A stretch of 64,000 nucleotides of DNA from Gonocerus acuteangulatus (lineage: Eukaryota; Arthropoda; Insecta; Hemiptera; Coreidae). The position numbers and the translations under genes were made by a program. Shown piece after piece: positions 32,786 to 43,015 of this stretch (its first letter is position 1; each line of letters opens with the position of its first letter). The notes under the pieces were generated by a model. That model was not told where the DNA came from. It did no database searches and saw nothing but the letters and a program-made list of their open reading frames with translations. The stretch covers positions 149,390,729 through 149,454,728 of the forward strand of contig OX328123.1 of assembly GCA_946811695.1 (NCBI GenBank). The letters run 5' to 3'.

Positions 32786-33127
32786 TTTTTATGTAATTTT
32801 TAGTAAAAAGCCTGGATTCCGATTTTTGACAGTGTCTAGTGTGTGCCCAAGGCGAATTCCCATTAAAACAGGAAAGTAATTTGAAAAGTAATCATTACTC
32901 AAAGTAAACATTACATTACAACTCTACTATGAACTCTATGTAAGTTTAAGCGGCCACTGCCATAGGTCAATTACCGAAAACTGGCCAAGTTGGAATTGTA
33001 CAAATAAGTGAGAGGGTATTATTAGGTTCTTGACAAGGTATTAAGAGCCTAAAACGTGGCCCAATACTACGATATCATAACTTTAATAGAAAAACTTTTT
33101 TTGGGATGGGCCAGGAACTTAACAGTG

Positions 33128-33311
<184 letters not shown>

Positions 33312-34470
33312 ATATATAAATTTGGAATCATTAGCTAGTCACGGAGGTGTTTATGTCGCTCTCTGAATCGATCCGTCACTGTCTTGGTTTTCCAAGGTAT
33401 TTTTGAATGAAACTTTAACAGTTTGTGGTGTCCCTATTAAGGAACAGTAGTGTTAATTTTGGTGACAATCGTACGAAGTATTTCGAAGCTGTGAGTGAGG
33501 GAAGATCTCGGACTTTTCCAATAGAAGCTAGAGATAAGAGCCAGCAGGAGCAGACTTAGCAGGTGAGTGACGTAGCTTCATATCATCCCCACCTTACCTC
33601 CTGTCTTAACACTGCCCAGCTGACTAGCCACTGGCCATTATCTTATCACTGACAACTGGCACGGCACTGTGTCATCTTCTTGGACTTGCTTGCTACGTTC
33701 TACCACTGGCATGCCGTATTTCCTTGGAAGTTATCTCAGGAGATTTGATCTTGACTTCTACTGAGAGTTGATCCTGACTTCATCTACATCATCGTCGATA
33801 ACTGACCGACTGGCCCTGTGGAGGACTTCTTAATGCAGGCTTTAGGTTAATTTAGTTGTAGTGAATAGTTTATTTTTTTTTTTTTGTTGCTTGACTTGTT
33901 GCTGGAGACCACTCTAAGCACTTCATCTGCTATTCTTCAGGGCCTTCTTGCGTGAATTTGCGGGAGGTTTTGTTATTGTTATTTGTTCTTTTTTTTCATT
34001 GTTTTGTTTAGGTATTCGATTTTTAATTGTTAATCTGTTATGCTTCATTTTGTTAATTGTTATTTCTTTTAATTATTAATTTGTGATCTAGTCTGTGATA
34101 GTTGTTAAACCTTATTAAATTTTAGAGTATGACTGTGTTTGGTATGGCTCGTGTATATGTTAATATTATAAGTTAATAATTGTGTGAACCTGTTGTTTTT
34201 GTTGGTGGTCGGTTCTTGTTTATAAGTCTCTAATTTATTTATTTATTTTTTTTGGTGTTTATTTTAAGTAAACGTTGTTGTGAGTTGTTCTTTTTCCTCT
34301 CCAACGTACATATGGTCTGTTGTTTTCCTTATCTATAGTGTGCAATCCTAATTTAAGCTTTTTTTTTTTTTTTTTTTTATTATTTTTTATTTATTTATTT
34401 ATTTATTTTTTTTTTCATATATATGTCTTGTGATATTTAGTTACTAAGCGGGTTTCAATTATATTTTATA
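33312..34470 (+). other. 5'UTR of the R2-type element
   Basis: About 1.15 kb of T-rich sequence separates the microsatellite from the ORF1 start. No long frame is present. It should hold the element's internal promoter, but I recognise no specific motif. Confidence 0.55.
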
Positions 34471-36195
34471 ATGCAGACTAGAAAGATGACTGCTGACTCG
34501 GTCAGGACTGGCCGTTTATCGACTGACAGGTCATCTCCTCGTGAACAGAGGAGGACCACAAAGAGCAATGGGGAGAATGTTAAGAAACAGAGTCCAAGGG
34601 TTGGAGTAGTTAAGATGGATAGGAAGGATAGGAGTAAGACAGGCCAATCTAAGGAAGGGAAGCAAGCCACCTCAAAGTCAGCTGTAGGAACAGTGAAGGA
34701 CGCAAGTCCAGCTGGTAATAGGCCCAATGGTTCGAGTGTCGTGAGGGCAGGTGTTACGAGTCCTTCTGGGGTTGCCTCCTGTAGTAATATAGGTGCTATT
34801 GAGTCCACAGGAGATATTAACTTAGTAAATGTGTCCTCTGTGACCCCTGAGAAGGACTTAGGAAGTCCTCGCAAAGCTATTACTGAGGGAGATATAGATG
34901 AGGAGATCATGAGAATGTCTCTCAGCTTATCGGAGTCTAACGGGGAGGGATGTAATGTACAAAAGCTTTCGGATGACATTCCCTATTCCGGCACTTCGCC
35001 CGCGCGCTCTCTTGTGATTGACAGGATTCATGCGTCGGGCCCTGACTCTTCTTTCGATTGGAGGGATAGCCGGGCCCGAGCTGTGCAGCTTAAGGATGAG
35101 CTCCTTGGGCTGGTGTCTGGTGAGTCGGAGGCTGTAATTAGGAAGTACCTGGAGGCTTTCGTCTCCCTGGTGGCAGGTCTAGTCGATGCTCGATTGGAGG
35201 CTGCTAGGGGGGCGATTGATTCCGGGGGGAGTGAAAGGATGGTCTCCGCTACTCCGGTGACATCGTGCTTGGCCGCTGGGGGGTCTGAGGTGGCTCGGAA
35301 CTTTGCTGGGGGGTTGATCGAACGGGGGAGTGGGTTTTGCAGCCCAAGGGCCTCTTTTTCTTCAGTGGCCATGAAAAACCATCCCCCTTCAGGGGTTGAA
35401 GGATCAGAGGATCGTTTCCCACAGAGACCGGGCGGCACGGTGTATATTGAGCCCAAGAATAATAGCCACTACAAAGATTTAGAGGAATTAAAGAAGGATG
35501 TGCTGAAAGCCCTCGACCCATCAAGAAAAGGCCTCCAGCTCCGTAGAGTCATTAAGACCAGGAGCGGGGGAATAATAATAGAAACCGGGCGGGGAGAGGA
35601 TAGGCGAAGAATCCTGGGTGACGTTGATTTACTCGCATTGAGGATAAATATTAAAGAAAGGCCAATGCTAAAACCCAGGATGATTGTACGCCACGCCCCG
35701 CGGACCGTGGAGGGTAAGAACCTGGACCTGCCTACCCTAATAGAATGTTTGAGGAGGCAAAACTTCGGTGGTGAAGTGGGTCTCAACACCGAGGTTAAAC
35801 TGTTATATAGAACGGGCCAGAAGACTAGGGAGTCTTGTAATCTGGTTTTAGAAGTTAACCCTCGACTGAGGGCCCTACTACTTAATTCTGGTGGGGTATA
35901 CCTCGGCAGCAACTTTTGCGTGGTTGGCGACCATGTTGAAACTAGCAGATGCTACAAGTGTCAAAGGTTTGGTCATATTTGTAGAACTTGTGCGCAGAAT
36001 GTTCATACTTGTGGCCACTGTGGAGCGAGTGGTCATTGCTATATAGAGTGCACCAAGAATAGTGACCCTCCTTGTTGTCCAAACTGTAAGAGAGCAGGTG
36101 TTAGGGACACCATGCATATAGCTAGTAGCAGGGTCTGTCCCACGTACCAAGCTGCCCTCGGACGCATTCGTGAAAGGACTGACTATGGATTTTAA
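34471..36195 (+). CDS. Gag-like ORF1 protein with three zinc knuckles
   Basis: This 574-residue protein is intact. Residues 1-170 are basic, Ser/Gly-rich and low in complexity. The middle (about 325-480) has the pattern of R1/I-type Gag proteins: LRRVIKTRSGGIIIETG, then KPRMIVRHAP and LIECLRRQNF, then a VYLGSNFCVVGDHVE strand just before the fingers. The C-terminus holds zinc knuckles CYKCQRFGHICRTC (494-507) and CGHCGASGHCYIEC (514-527) and a longer third one starting CPNCKRAG (536-556). Such proteins coat the element RNA. The start ATG follows an in-frame stop-rich region. A Gag of this type is normally partnered with an APE endonuclease, not the restriction-like enzyme encoded here. Confidence 0.9.
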   Translation: MQTRKMTADSVRTGRLSTDRSSPREQRRTTKSNGENVKKQSPRVGVVKMDRKDRSKTGQSKEGKQATSKSAVGTVKDASPAGNRPNGSSVVRAGVTSPSGVASCSNIGAIESTGDINLVNVSSVTPEKDLGSPRKAITEGDIDEEIMRMSLSLSESNGEGCNVQKLSDDIPYSGTSPARSLVIDRIHASGPDSSFDWRDSRARAVQLKDELLGLVSGESEAVIRKYLEAFVSLVAGLVDARLEAARGAIDSGGSERMVSATPVTSCLAAGGSEVARNFAGGLIERGSGFCSPRASFSSVAMKNHPPSGVEGSEDRFPQRPGGTVYIEPKNNSHYKDLEELKKDVLKALDPSRKGLQLRRVIKTRSGGIIIETGRGEDRRRILGDVDLLALRINIKERPMLKPRMIVRHAPRTVEGKNLDLPTLIECLRRQNFGGEVGLNTEVKLLYRTGQKTRESCNLVLEVNPRLRALLLNSGGVYLGSNFCVVGDHVETSRCYKCQRFGHICRTCAQNVHTCGHCGASGHCYIECTKNSDPPCCPNCKRAGVRDTMHIASSRVCPTYQAALGRIRERTDYGF

Positions 36196-39091
36196 CTTCG
36201 AGATACGAATGTGTAGAACCTGTGGTCGGGGGTTCAGGAATCATAGAAGTCTAGGTCAGCACGTAACTCGTGCCCACCCGGAGGTCCACAATAGAGCAAT
36301 CCGTATTCCCACCATGCCCCGATGGAGTGAGGAAGAGTTGCGTCTCCTGGCACAACGTGAGGCAGAGTATAGATCAAGGGGGCTCGTTATTACTAATGAA
36401 AGCCTTGTACATAGCCTGCTCGATAGAACAGCTGGGGCAACGCAACGGATGAGGCTTACTCCGCGATATCGGGAATTCCTTCGTGAGGCAATGAATGAGC
36501 GGAATAGAGAGGAGCTTCGACAGCCTGCGCAAGTGGTAGAGGTGGTCGGTCCTAGTGGTAGAGAGCTTTTTTGTGACGTGGCTGCAGAGCAGGCGAGCGG
36601 CCTTCGTGGCCTTGATATAAATCTTGCGTCACTAGTCGAGGAGGCCAGAGAAGGGCTCGATGTCACGGACCGACTGTGCGAGTGGCTCCAGGCGCGCTTT
36701 CCCGAATGGGGTAATACCTCGTTCGAGAGAGGTGGACAGCCTGGGGGCCCACGACCCCTTCCATTTAATGCTAGACATCGCCGTCAGTTAGAGTACCAGC
36801 GCATACAGAAACTTTGGAAGGCTAATAGGAGTAGGGCAGTAAGGGATATATTGGAAGGAGGTCCTCTAGAGCGCAGGCATTCGTTGGACGAAATGGAAAA
36901 TTACTGGCGCCCGATTATGGAGAGTCCCTCTCGGCCATTTGATCAGGAAGGTTTGCCACCGGGAGCTATAGAGATCACCACATTATGGACGCCGGTCGAA
37001 GTGGAGGAGATCCAAACGAATAAGATAGATAGATCCTCTGCACCAGGTCCGGATGGGCTGCGGGCCTCTGATTGGGAGTCTGTCCCCCCTAAGGCTCGGG
37101 CGGTGTTTTATAACCTATATTTACTAGGGGACAGGTTTATCCCTGAAATCCTTGGTGCAAGGACTGTCTTTATCCCCAAGAATAAGTTTCCAGAGACGCC
37201 TGGCGACTACAGACCAATCACTGTGGCGTCTGTAGCTCTCAGACAACTTCACAAGATATTGGCTGCACGTCTGAGAGCTTTGGATCTCCAAGAGACAGGC
37301 CAGAGGCCGTTCATAGCAGCCGACGGAACTGCGAAGAACAGTGTAGTCCTGGATGCGGTGCTCAGGGAGGCTCGGCGTTGTCGCCGTGAGGTACACTTGA
37401 CCTTCCTGGACATTGCTAAGGCTTTCGATAGTATTAGTCACTCAGCTCTACGAGCCGCCATGATCCGCAAGGGCCTACCATCAGGATTCGTTGAATACGT
37501 GATGGGGGTGTACGGTGAAGGGTTTACCCGGATTACCGATGGTCGGAGGTGGACGGGCCCAATTGTAAGCGGGAGGGGGATTAGGCAGGGGGATCCTTTG
37601 TCTCCGTGCCTCTTCAACCTTGCGATGGATTGGGTCCTCCAGGCGGTTCCAAGCCAGGTGGGATATACTCTGGACGGAGTGAGGATTAACTATCTAGCCT
37701 TTGCCGATGACTTGGTCCTGGTGGCGTCCTCGGTGGCTGGCATGCGGGGTGCACTTGCAGCGGTTGGAGCAGCCATCGCCAAACTGGGGATGGAGCTCAG
37801 TCCTGGTAAGTGCTGTGCCCTTTCGCTGGTACCGGCTGGGCGTGTGACCAGGGTCAAGGTAGTTGAAGACGCACTGTTTACCGTTGGTGGAGCCCCGGTG
37901 AGGCAGATGCAGTTCCGTGACTCAGTCAAGTATCTGGGAGTCACTTACAGGAATCATGGAACCGAGAGGCCTGACGAGGAAATAGAAACGGGGCTTTTGA
38001 GAATTGGAAATGCTCCCCTCAAGCCGCAGCAGAGGTTGACCACCATTAGGTATCACCTTCTTCCGCGATACGTGCACAAGCTGGTTCTTGGTGGCTCCTC
38101 CCGCGAGGCATTAAGGAAGTTTGATATAAAGGTTAGAGCAGCGGTGAGGAGGTGGCTGAGATTGCCTAGGGATATACCAGTTGGATATTTCCATGCTTCG
38201 TGCACGGACGGAGGCTTGGGTGTGCCTTGCATGGGCGTCCTGGTGCCGGCTCTGACTATAGGCCGTCTGTCTAGAATGGAATGGTCTGGTCTGGCCGCGG
38301 CTAGGGCGGCTTATGGTTCGGCGGACGTGACCAAAAGGCTGCGGAGAGCGAGGGAGGCCCTGGCCAGGCAGGGCTTAATAGATGAAGACGCCTGGTGCCC
38401 TGAATTTAGGAAGCGCTGGTGGGCAGAAAGGCTCTATTCGTCCAACGACGGAGCAGGATTAAAGGAATCCTCTGCTAGTAAGGCCTCGACACGTTGGCTC
38501 AATGATGGAGCTGGAACCACTTCTGGGTGGGACTTCATCCAGTATGTTCGTACCCACATAAATGCTCTTCCGACCACCGTGAGAACGACAAGAGGCCGGC
38601 GTGGGGGCCGGATTCTTACCTGCAGGGCAGGTTGCCTTGTAGATGAGACGGGCACCCATGCTGTTCAGCAGTGCTATGTTTCACGGGGAGGTCGTTGTTT
38701 GAGGCACGATACTGTGGTGGATGTACTGGGTGAGGCCTTAGCCGGGAGGGGGTACGAGGTTCACCTCGAGACAGTCCTGAGAGCTGATGGCCGACGATGG
38801 AAACCCGACATAATTGTGGCGAAAGAGGGTAAGGTGACGATTGTGGACGCACAGATTGTTAATGGGAACTCCTCTGATCTGAACTCGCTGCACCGGTCAA
38901 AGTGTCGGAAGTATGGGCGACTTGGTGTCCGTTTGGCAGTGGGGCGAATATTTGGTGTGCCTGTGACCGGCGTGGAGGTAACGTCCTGTACATTGAGCTG
39001 GAGGGGTGTGTGGAGCGGTGCTTCTGCCAAGAGTTTAAGGCAGCTTGGTGTCCCGATGGGGGTACTAAGAAGCATTACCTTGCGTGTGTTA
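36185..39091 (+). CDS. R2-type Pol: C2H2 finger, RT, CCHC, restriction-like endonuclease (main part)
   Basis: I start it at ATG 36185, ten bases before the end of ORF1. A GTG at 36170 is in frame but unlikely in a eukaryote. Numbering from 36170, a C2H2 finger (C15, C18, H31, H36) is followed by a Myb-like W..EEE..L segment (about 51-110). RT motifs are APGPDGLR, RPITVAS, FLDIAKAFD (D414), GIRQGDPLSPCLFN, FADD (511-514) and SVKYLGVTY. Near the C-terminus lie CRAGC-x7-H-x4-C (818-835) and the endonuclease PD (879-880), D893 and the K of the following RSKCRKY region. This order is that of R2/NeSL-group proteins. The frame then enters the inserted LINE and stops at 39166. The true end is at 41150-41209. 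Confidence 0.92.
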
Positions 39092-41138
39092 CAACAATAC
39101 AATACAATACAAAGGGACCTGGGCCCTACGCCCTTGTTCACCGCGACCCTATTGGATCTATTGTGATTTGCGTCCCTGTCTTACTCCCTTTCTAGCTTGC
39201 AGCTCCTCACGTATAGCTTGAGCTCCTTGGGAGTAGCCTCGGCTATGTCCTTGGGCGTAGCAATTGCCTTCCCTATGTGCACTAGCCTATTGTAGGCCAA
39301 GGCCTCACATTCGCAGAGGACGTGCTGTGAGGTTTCCTCTTCTTCGAGGCACCAGCGACATGTAGGGTCCTCTATTAGCCCCATCGTGCACAGGTGTTTT
39401 CTTAGCGGACCATGTCCAGAGAGAAGTCCGACTATCCTTCTTAATTCTATTCTTGTTAGTTGAAGGAAATACCCTGCCCTATCTTTCGAGATCCGGACAA
39501 GTAGCTTTGCCTGCCTCATACCTGGCTTAGCCTGCCAATTCTTTTGAATTTCTTCTTGTTCCCAGGCATTTACTACCTTTTTGACAAAGCTTTTTGAAAC
39601 ACCAAAGAACGGCTCAGGACCATGAAGTATCTCCTCCGATCCCTTCCTTGCCAGCTCATCGGCCTTCTCATTGCCCTCAATGCCCTCATGTCCCGGCACC
39701 CACACAAGCGTAACCCTGTTACGCCTGCCCAGATCACTTAGGGCATTGTGACAATCGAGCACTAGTTTTGAGGAGACACTATGCGATGCCAGTGCCTTCA
39801 GTGCAGCTTGACTGTCACTATTTATTCGTATTCTTTACCCTTTAACACCTTTTCTTAGATTTTCTCGGGCTGCAATCTCAATTGCATGAACTTCCGATTG
39901 GAAGACTGTAGCAAAGGATCCAAGAGCTATGGCTATTTCTGTTCTGGGACCATATACCCCTGCACCAGCCCTCTCATCCTTAAGAGAGCCATCGGTGTAC
40001 CAAACCAATGAGTCTCTTTGGAAACTATCCTGTCCTTCCTCCCAGCTCTGTCGACTAGGAATGACAACACTGAACTGCTTGTCAAAAACAAGTGTCCGTG
40101 TCATCTCATCCGACCGGGTGAGGCATAGATCGCTCTCTTTTAGTCTTTGCAGAATCCTGAGATGTCCCCTAGTCTCATCCTTGCTCACTTTGAGGGACTG
40201 GATTCTCAGTGCACCAATCAGGGCCTCTCGCTTGATGCGGATAGCTAGCGGTGTTAATCCTATGATTGCTTCCATCGCTGCAGTAGGGCACGTCCTGATT
40301 GCCCCTGTGATTCCCAGGCATGCTAGCCTTTGGACTCTTTCTAGCCTGCTGGCTGCGGTCTTCTCCTCAGTTTTTGTCCACCAGACTAGTGCTGCGTATG
40401 TTACCATAGGCCTTACTACAGCAGTGTATAGCCAGAGGAGCATCCTCGGACTCATACCCCAGGTCTTTCCACAGAGCCTGTTACAGGCCCATAAAGAGAC
40501 CTTTGCCTTCTCAATCTGTTTATTGAGGTGCAAATTCCAAGTGAGCCTTCTATCCAGTGTTATTCCCAGATACTTGATCTCATTTGTGACCAGTACAGGA
40601 GACCCCTCCACCAGGATAGGTTCCATATTCAGGTTCCTTTTCCTAGAGAAAGGGACTACCTTGGTCTTTTCAGGATTAACCGTTAACCCAAGATTATGGC
40701 ACCATCTCCTAATCATTCTTAGTGCCAGCTGCATACGTTCCTTTAGGACATGCGGAAATCTCCCTCTTACTATAACCACTATATCATCCGCATATCCTAT
40801 TACCTCGTACCCAGCTTCAGAAAGAGTTCTAAGGAGGGAGTCCACCACCATTGTCCACAACAGGGGTGATAAAACACCTCCCTGGGGGCAACCTCTAGTT
40901 GCCCTTATTCTTGTGGAGACCCACCCCTTCCTTGCTCTAATTCGCCGGCTTCCCAGCATAGCCCTAACCCATCTTCTGAGGATGAGCTCAGCACCAAACT
41001 CCTTGGTAGCCTCCTCTATGGCTGCATATGAGGTATTGTCAAAAGCACCCTCTATATCCAGGAATGCACATAGCGCAATTTCCTTGTTTTGAAGTGAGTC
41101 TTCTATTCTGCCCACTAGATAATGCAGGGCAGTTTCTG
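39092..41138 (-). mobile_element. 5'-truncated LINE with RNase H, inserted in the R2-type ORF2
   Basis: The 11-bp word TGCGTGTGTTA occurs at 39081-39091 and again at 41139-41149 and is the target duplication. The insert is read on the minus strand. Its 5' end falls in the RT domain, and its 3' end is a short 3'UTR (39180-39113) with a TATTG repeat tail (about 39093-39112). Its 3' tail is a pentamer repeat rather than poly-A. Confidence 0.88.
39181..41138 (-). pseudogene. LINE ORF2: RT and RNase H, one in-frame stop
   Basis: The open frame starts inside the RT at ETALHYLVGRIEDSL, then shows CAFLDIEGAFDN, RATRGCPQGGVLSPLLW and VIGYADDIVV, the catalytic core minus its first motifs. Further on comes the RNase H: VWYTDGSLKD (Asp), SEVHAIEIAA (Glu), NSDSQAALKAL (Asp) and VPGHEGIEGNEKADELA (His, Asp). 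A single TAA at 39835-39837 interrupts the frame between the Glu and second Asp motifs. The frame is otherwise uninterrupted to 39181, ending with a C..C...H...C motif (CRWCLEEEETSQHVLC). The domain set fits the LOA/I/R1 group. The 5' truncation makes it inactive. The apparent upstream MMQEPFN codons are antisense sequence of the host element. Confidence 0.9.
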
Positions 41139-41149
41139 TGCGTGTGTTA

Positions 41150-41209
41150 AAGGGCTCCTGCATCATCTTCAGTCGATGGAGGACACTCCTCGCCGGGGCG
41201 GGCCGTTGA
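41150..41209 (+). CDS. R2-type Pol, displaced C-terminus
   Basis: Directly after the right copy of the target duplication, the reading frame of ORF2 continues with KGSCIIFSRWRTLLAGAGR and a TGA (41207-41209). RVLKGS...F resembles the final residues of R2-type proteins better than the QYNTIQ tail read into the insertion. The join is in the same frame after removing the insert and one duplication copy. Confidence 0.8.
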   Translation, partial: KGSCIIFSRWRTLLAGAGR

Positions 41210-41252
41210 GGATCGCGTTTTTTCCCCCGCTTAAGTTATTTATGTTCTTCTT

Positions 41253-41307
<55 letters not shown>

Positions 41308-41828
41308 GGGTGGGTATGTCTGTGGTTGGTAAATTTGACTGCACCGTTAATACCTCCATCGAGTGCTCTGGTCTAGTAGGTGAAGTGGTTCGGTACGCTG
41401 TATTATTTTCTTAATAGTATTTTGATCAGTTTTATTGTTAGTCTTTCTGCTCTGTTATTTTATTTATTTTTTTTAGTTTTATCTATCTGGTTATATCTGT
41501 AATTATTATATTAATTTCAGTTTTGTATTTTTATATATTATTATATTATGAGATATATTGATTTGTATGGCTTATTTTTTTTTTATTTTTATTATTTTGT
41601 TTGTATATTAATTTATTTTATTTATTTAATTATTTTTGTGCCTTCGTATATTATGCATGAAGTGATCTTAAACTGATGAGGACATATTATTAACTTAGGT
41701 CTCCCAGCAACTAGGCTTGTGTTGTTTTCAAGCCTAAATAACGAGGGTGAAGGAGACACCCAATTGTTAAGTTGACCAATTGTATTTGAGAATAATAGTA
41801 ACAATTGTGTTTGTATTGTATCTCCTAA
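41210..41828 (+). other. 3'UTR of the R2-type element
   Basis: About 620 bp, with a T run at about 41257-41300 and the terminal word GTATCTCCTAATAAATAAAT. An AAAT-type simple-repeat tail, rather than poly-A, ends the element. In R2 the 3'UTR RNA is what the enzyme recognises. No structure was computed here. Confidence 0.6.
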
Positions 41829-41849
41829 TAAATAAATAAATAAATAAAT

Positions 41850-41912
<63 letters not shown>

Positions 41913-41953
41913 TATAACTTTATAAATATATAAATAAATAAATAAATAAAGAA
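41829..41953. repeat. (TAAA)n tail and (TA)n right of the element
   Basis: AAAT repeats merge with a TA run and ATATATAACTTTATAAATAT, similar to the sequence left of the element. Confidence 0.9.
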
Positions 41954-41984
41954 TAAATATTTAGTAAGAAGTTGGCTCGTTCAG

Positions 41985-42770
41985 ATGTTTTCGCGCGGTT
42001 CCTCCCTCCCTCTATAGGGAGGAACCCCGCTTATAAGGCTGACCTCATGACGCAATCCGGAACTACCGACTAGAAAATTTTACGTTTCAATATATATATA
42101 TTTATATATTCGCGCTATAGCTCCCAAACGAATGGTCCGATTTTGATAAAATTTCGTACAAAAATCATTCGTCTAATTTGAAAGGTCAAGTTCGTTAACT
42201 AGCAGAGACCGTTCACCTGAACATAGTTTGTGGAGCGAAATTCGCGAGAAAAAAATATTTACGGTTACATTATATGTTTGTAAGTACATACTCGTTTTAT
42301 AGTCTTCTTTGGCTAGCAAAACGAATCAAACCATTTTTAACGCGATAGCTTTAACCGTTTCCGAGAAAATTGGAAAAATATTTGTTAAATTAAGTTTTTG
42401 GTTTGGTTACTTAGAATCATGGAATTCGGTTAAAATATTTTCTGCATGTTTGAAATTCATACTTACAAAGATGTTTAAATGTTGGTTACGTTTGGAGTTA
42501 AGGAAGGATTAGAATAAAATATTTTATTAAGTGACATGAAATAAGGAATGGAGCTTCGCATATTTTCCTTAATATCTCGAAAATGGTTGGGAAATCGTGG
42601 TAAGTGGATAGAACTATTTGAAAGCTTACTAAATTCTCTACAAATAAGGTTCTAAAGACATTTTTGACTAGGCGATTTCAATCGGAGTAATGATTGCTTA
42701 AAACTTTTTTGTTGTTAGAAATAGATGGGTTAGAAAACTATGGGCACCCTTAATTAATTCCTAGCAAAAT
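41985..42770 (-). mobile_element. HINE copy, minus orientation
   Basis: It starts on the left with the 3' hairpin (GCGCGGTTCCTCCCTCC ... GGGAGGAACC) and the family's 3' segment. A short TA microsatellite and the body words GGTCCGATTTTGATAAAATT and GTTTGGAGTTAAGGAAGG follow. The 5' terminal block is missing on the right. Confidence 0.7.
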
Positions 42771-42806
42771 AAAAAGTTTCATGGACGTTAGGGACACCAT
42801 TATAAT

Positions 42807-42808
<2 letters not shown>

Positions 42809-42875
<67 letters not shown>
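42809..42875. repeat. Poly-T tract, 67 bases
   Basis: Uninterrupted T run, followed by a diverged HINE 3' end on the minus strand (about 42876-42970, GACGTCGACCAAATGACGTA). Confidence 0.95.
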
Positions 42876-42878
<3 letters not shown>

Positions 42879-43015
42879 TCGTTTCCTCTCCATAGATAGG
42901 ATACCTGATTCTGACGTCGACCAAATGACGTAATCCGAAAGTGCCGACTAAAAGATTTCACGTTTTAGAAAAAAAATAAATAAATAAAAAATAAAGGAGG
43001 GAAAGAAAAAAAAAA

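Larger units (their letters stand above)
27588..33115. mobile_element. Giant foldback element (5.5 kb, arms about 2 kb)
   Basis: Sequence from about 27590 (AAAGTTCCAGGCC, TTATGATATCATTGTATTG, TACCCTCTCACTTATTTGTG) returns as its reverse complement at 33115 down to about 32990. Further in, the left arm at about 28720-29640 matches the complement of about 31010-32900. That includes CCATTCCC palindromic words, GGGAAAGGGAGCTTTTATGC, a homopolymer, and arrays of a 124-bp unit. About 1.4 kb (29640-31010) is unpaired spacer. No transposase is readable. It resembles foldback elements, whose long inverted ends are built of tandem repeats. Confidence 0.75.
33312..41828 (+). mobile_element. Two-ORF non-LTR retrotransposon: Gag-like ORF1 plus R2-type ORF2
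   Basis: The element runs from the end of the left (TA)n through a long 5'UTR, ORF1 (34471-36195), overlapping ORF2 (36185-39091 plus 41150-41209), and a 3'UTR ending in (AAAT)n. The 2-kb minus-strand LINE at 39092-41138 is a later insertion, so the element itself is about 6.5 kb. Its coding part is markedly GC-richer than the rest of the window and both ORFs are intact apart from the insertion, which suggests recent arrival. The 5' boundary is approximate because it lies in TA repeats. Confidence 0.8.

Noticed and set aside
34455..36150. Minus-strand frames opposite ORF1
   Set aside because: They are shadows caused by the GC-rich codon use of ORF1.
36170..36184. GTG start for the R2-type ORF2
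   Set aside because: Non-ATG initiation is unlikely here, and an in-frame ATG follows 15 bases later at 36185.
39929..41092. 387-residue plus-strand frame
   Set aside because: It is the antisense shadow of the LINE RT/RNase H frame and has no recognisable domain.
41139..41166. MMQEPFN start of the minus-strand LINE protein
   Set aside because: These codons lie in the target duplication and the host element's ORF2 read in antisense. The LINE begins at 41138 and has no start codon of its own.
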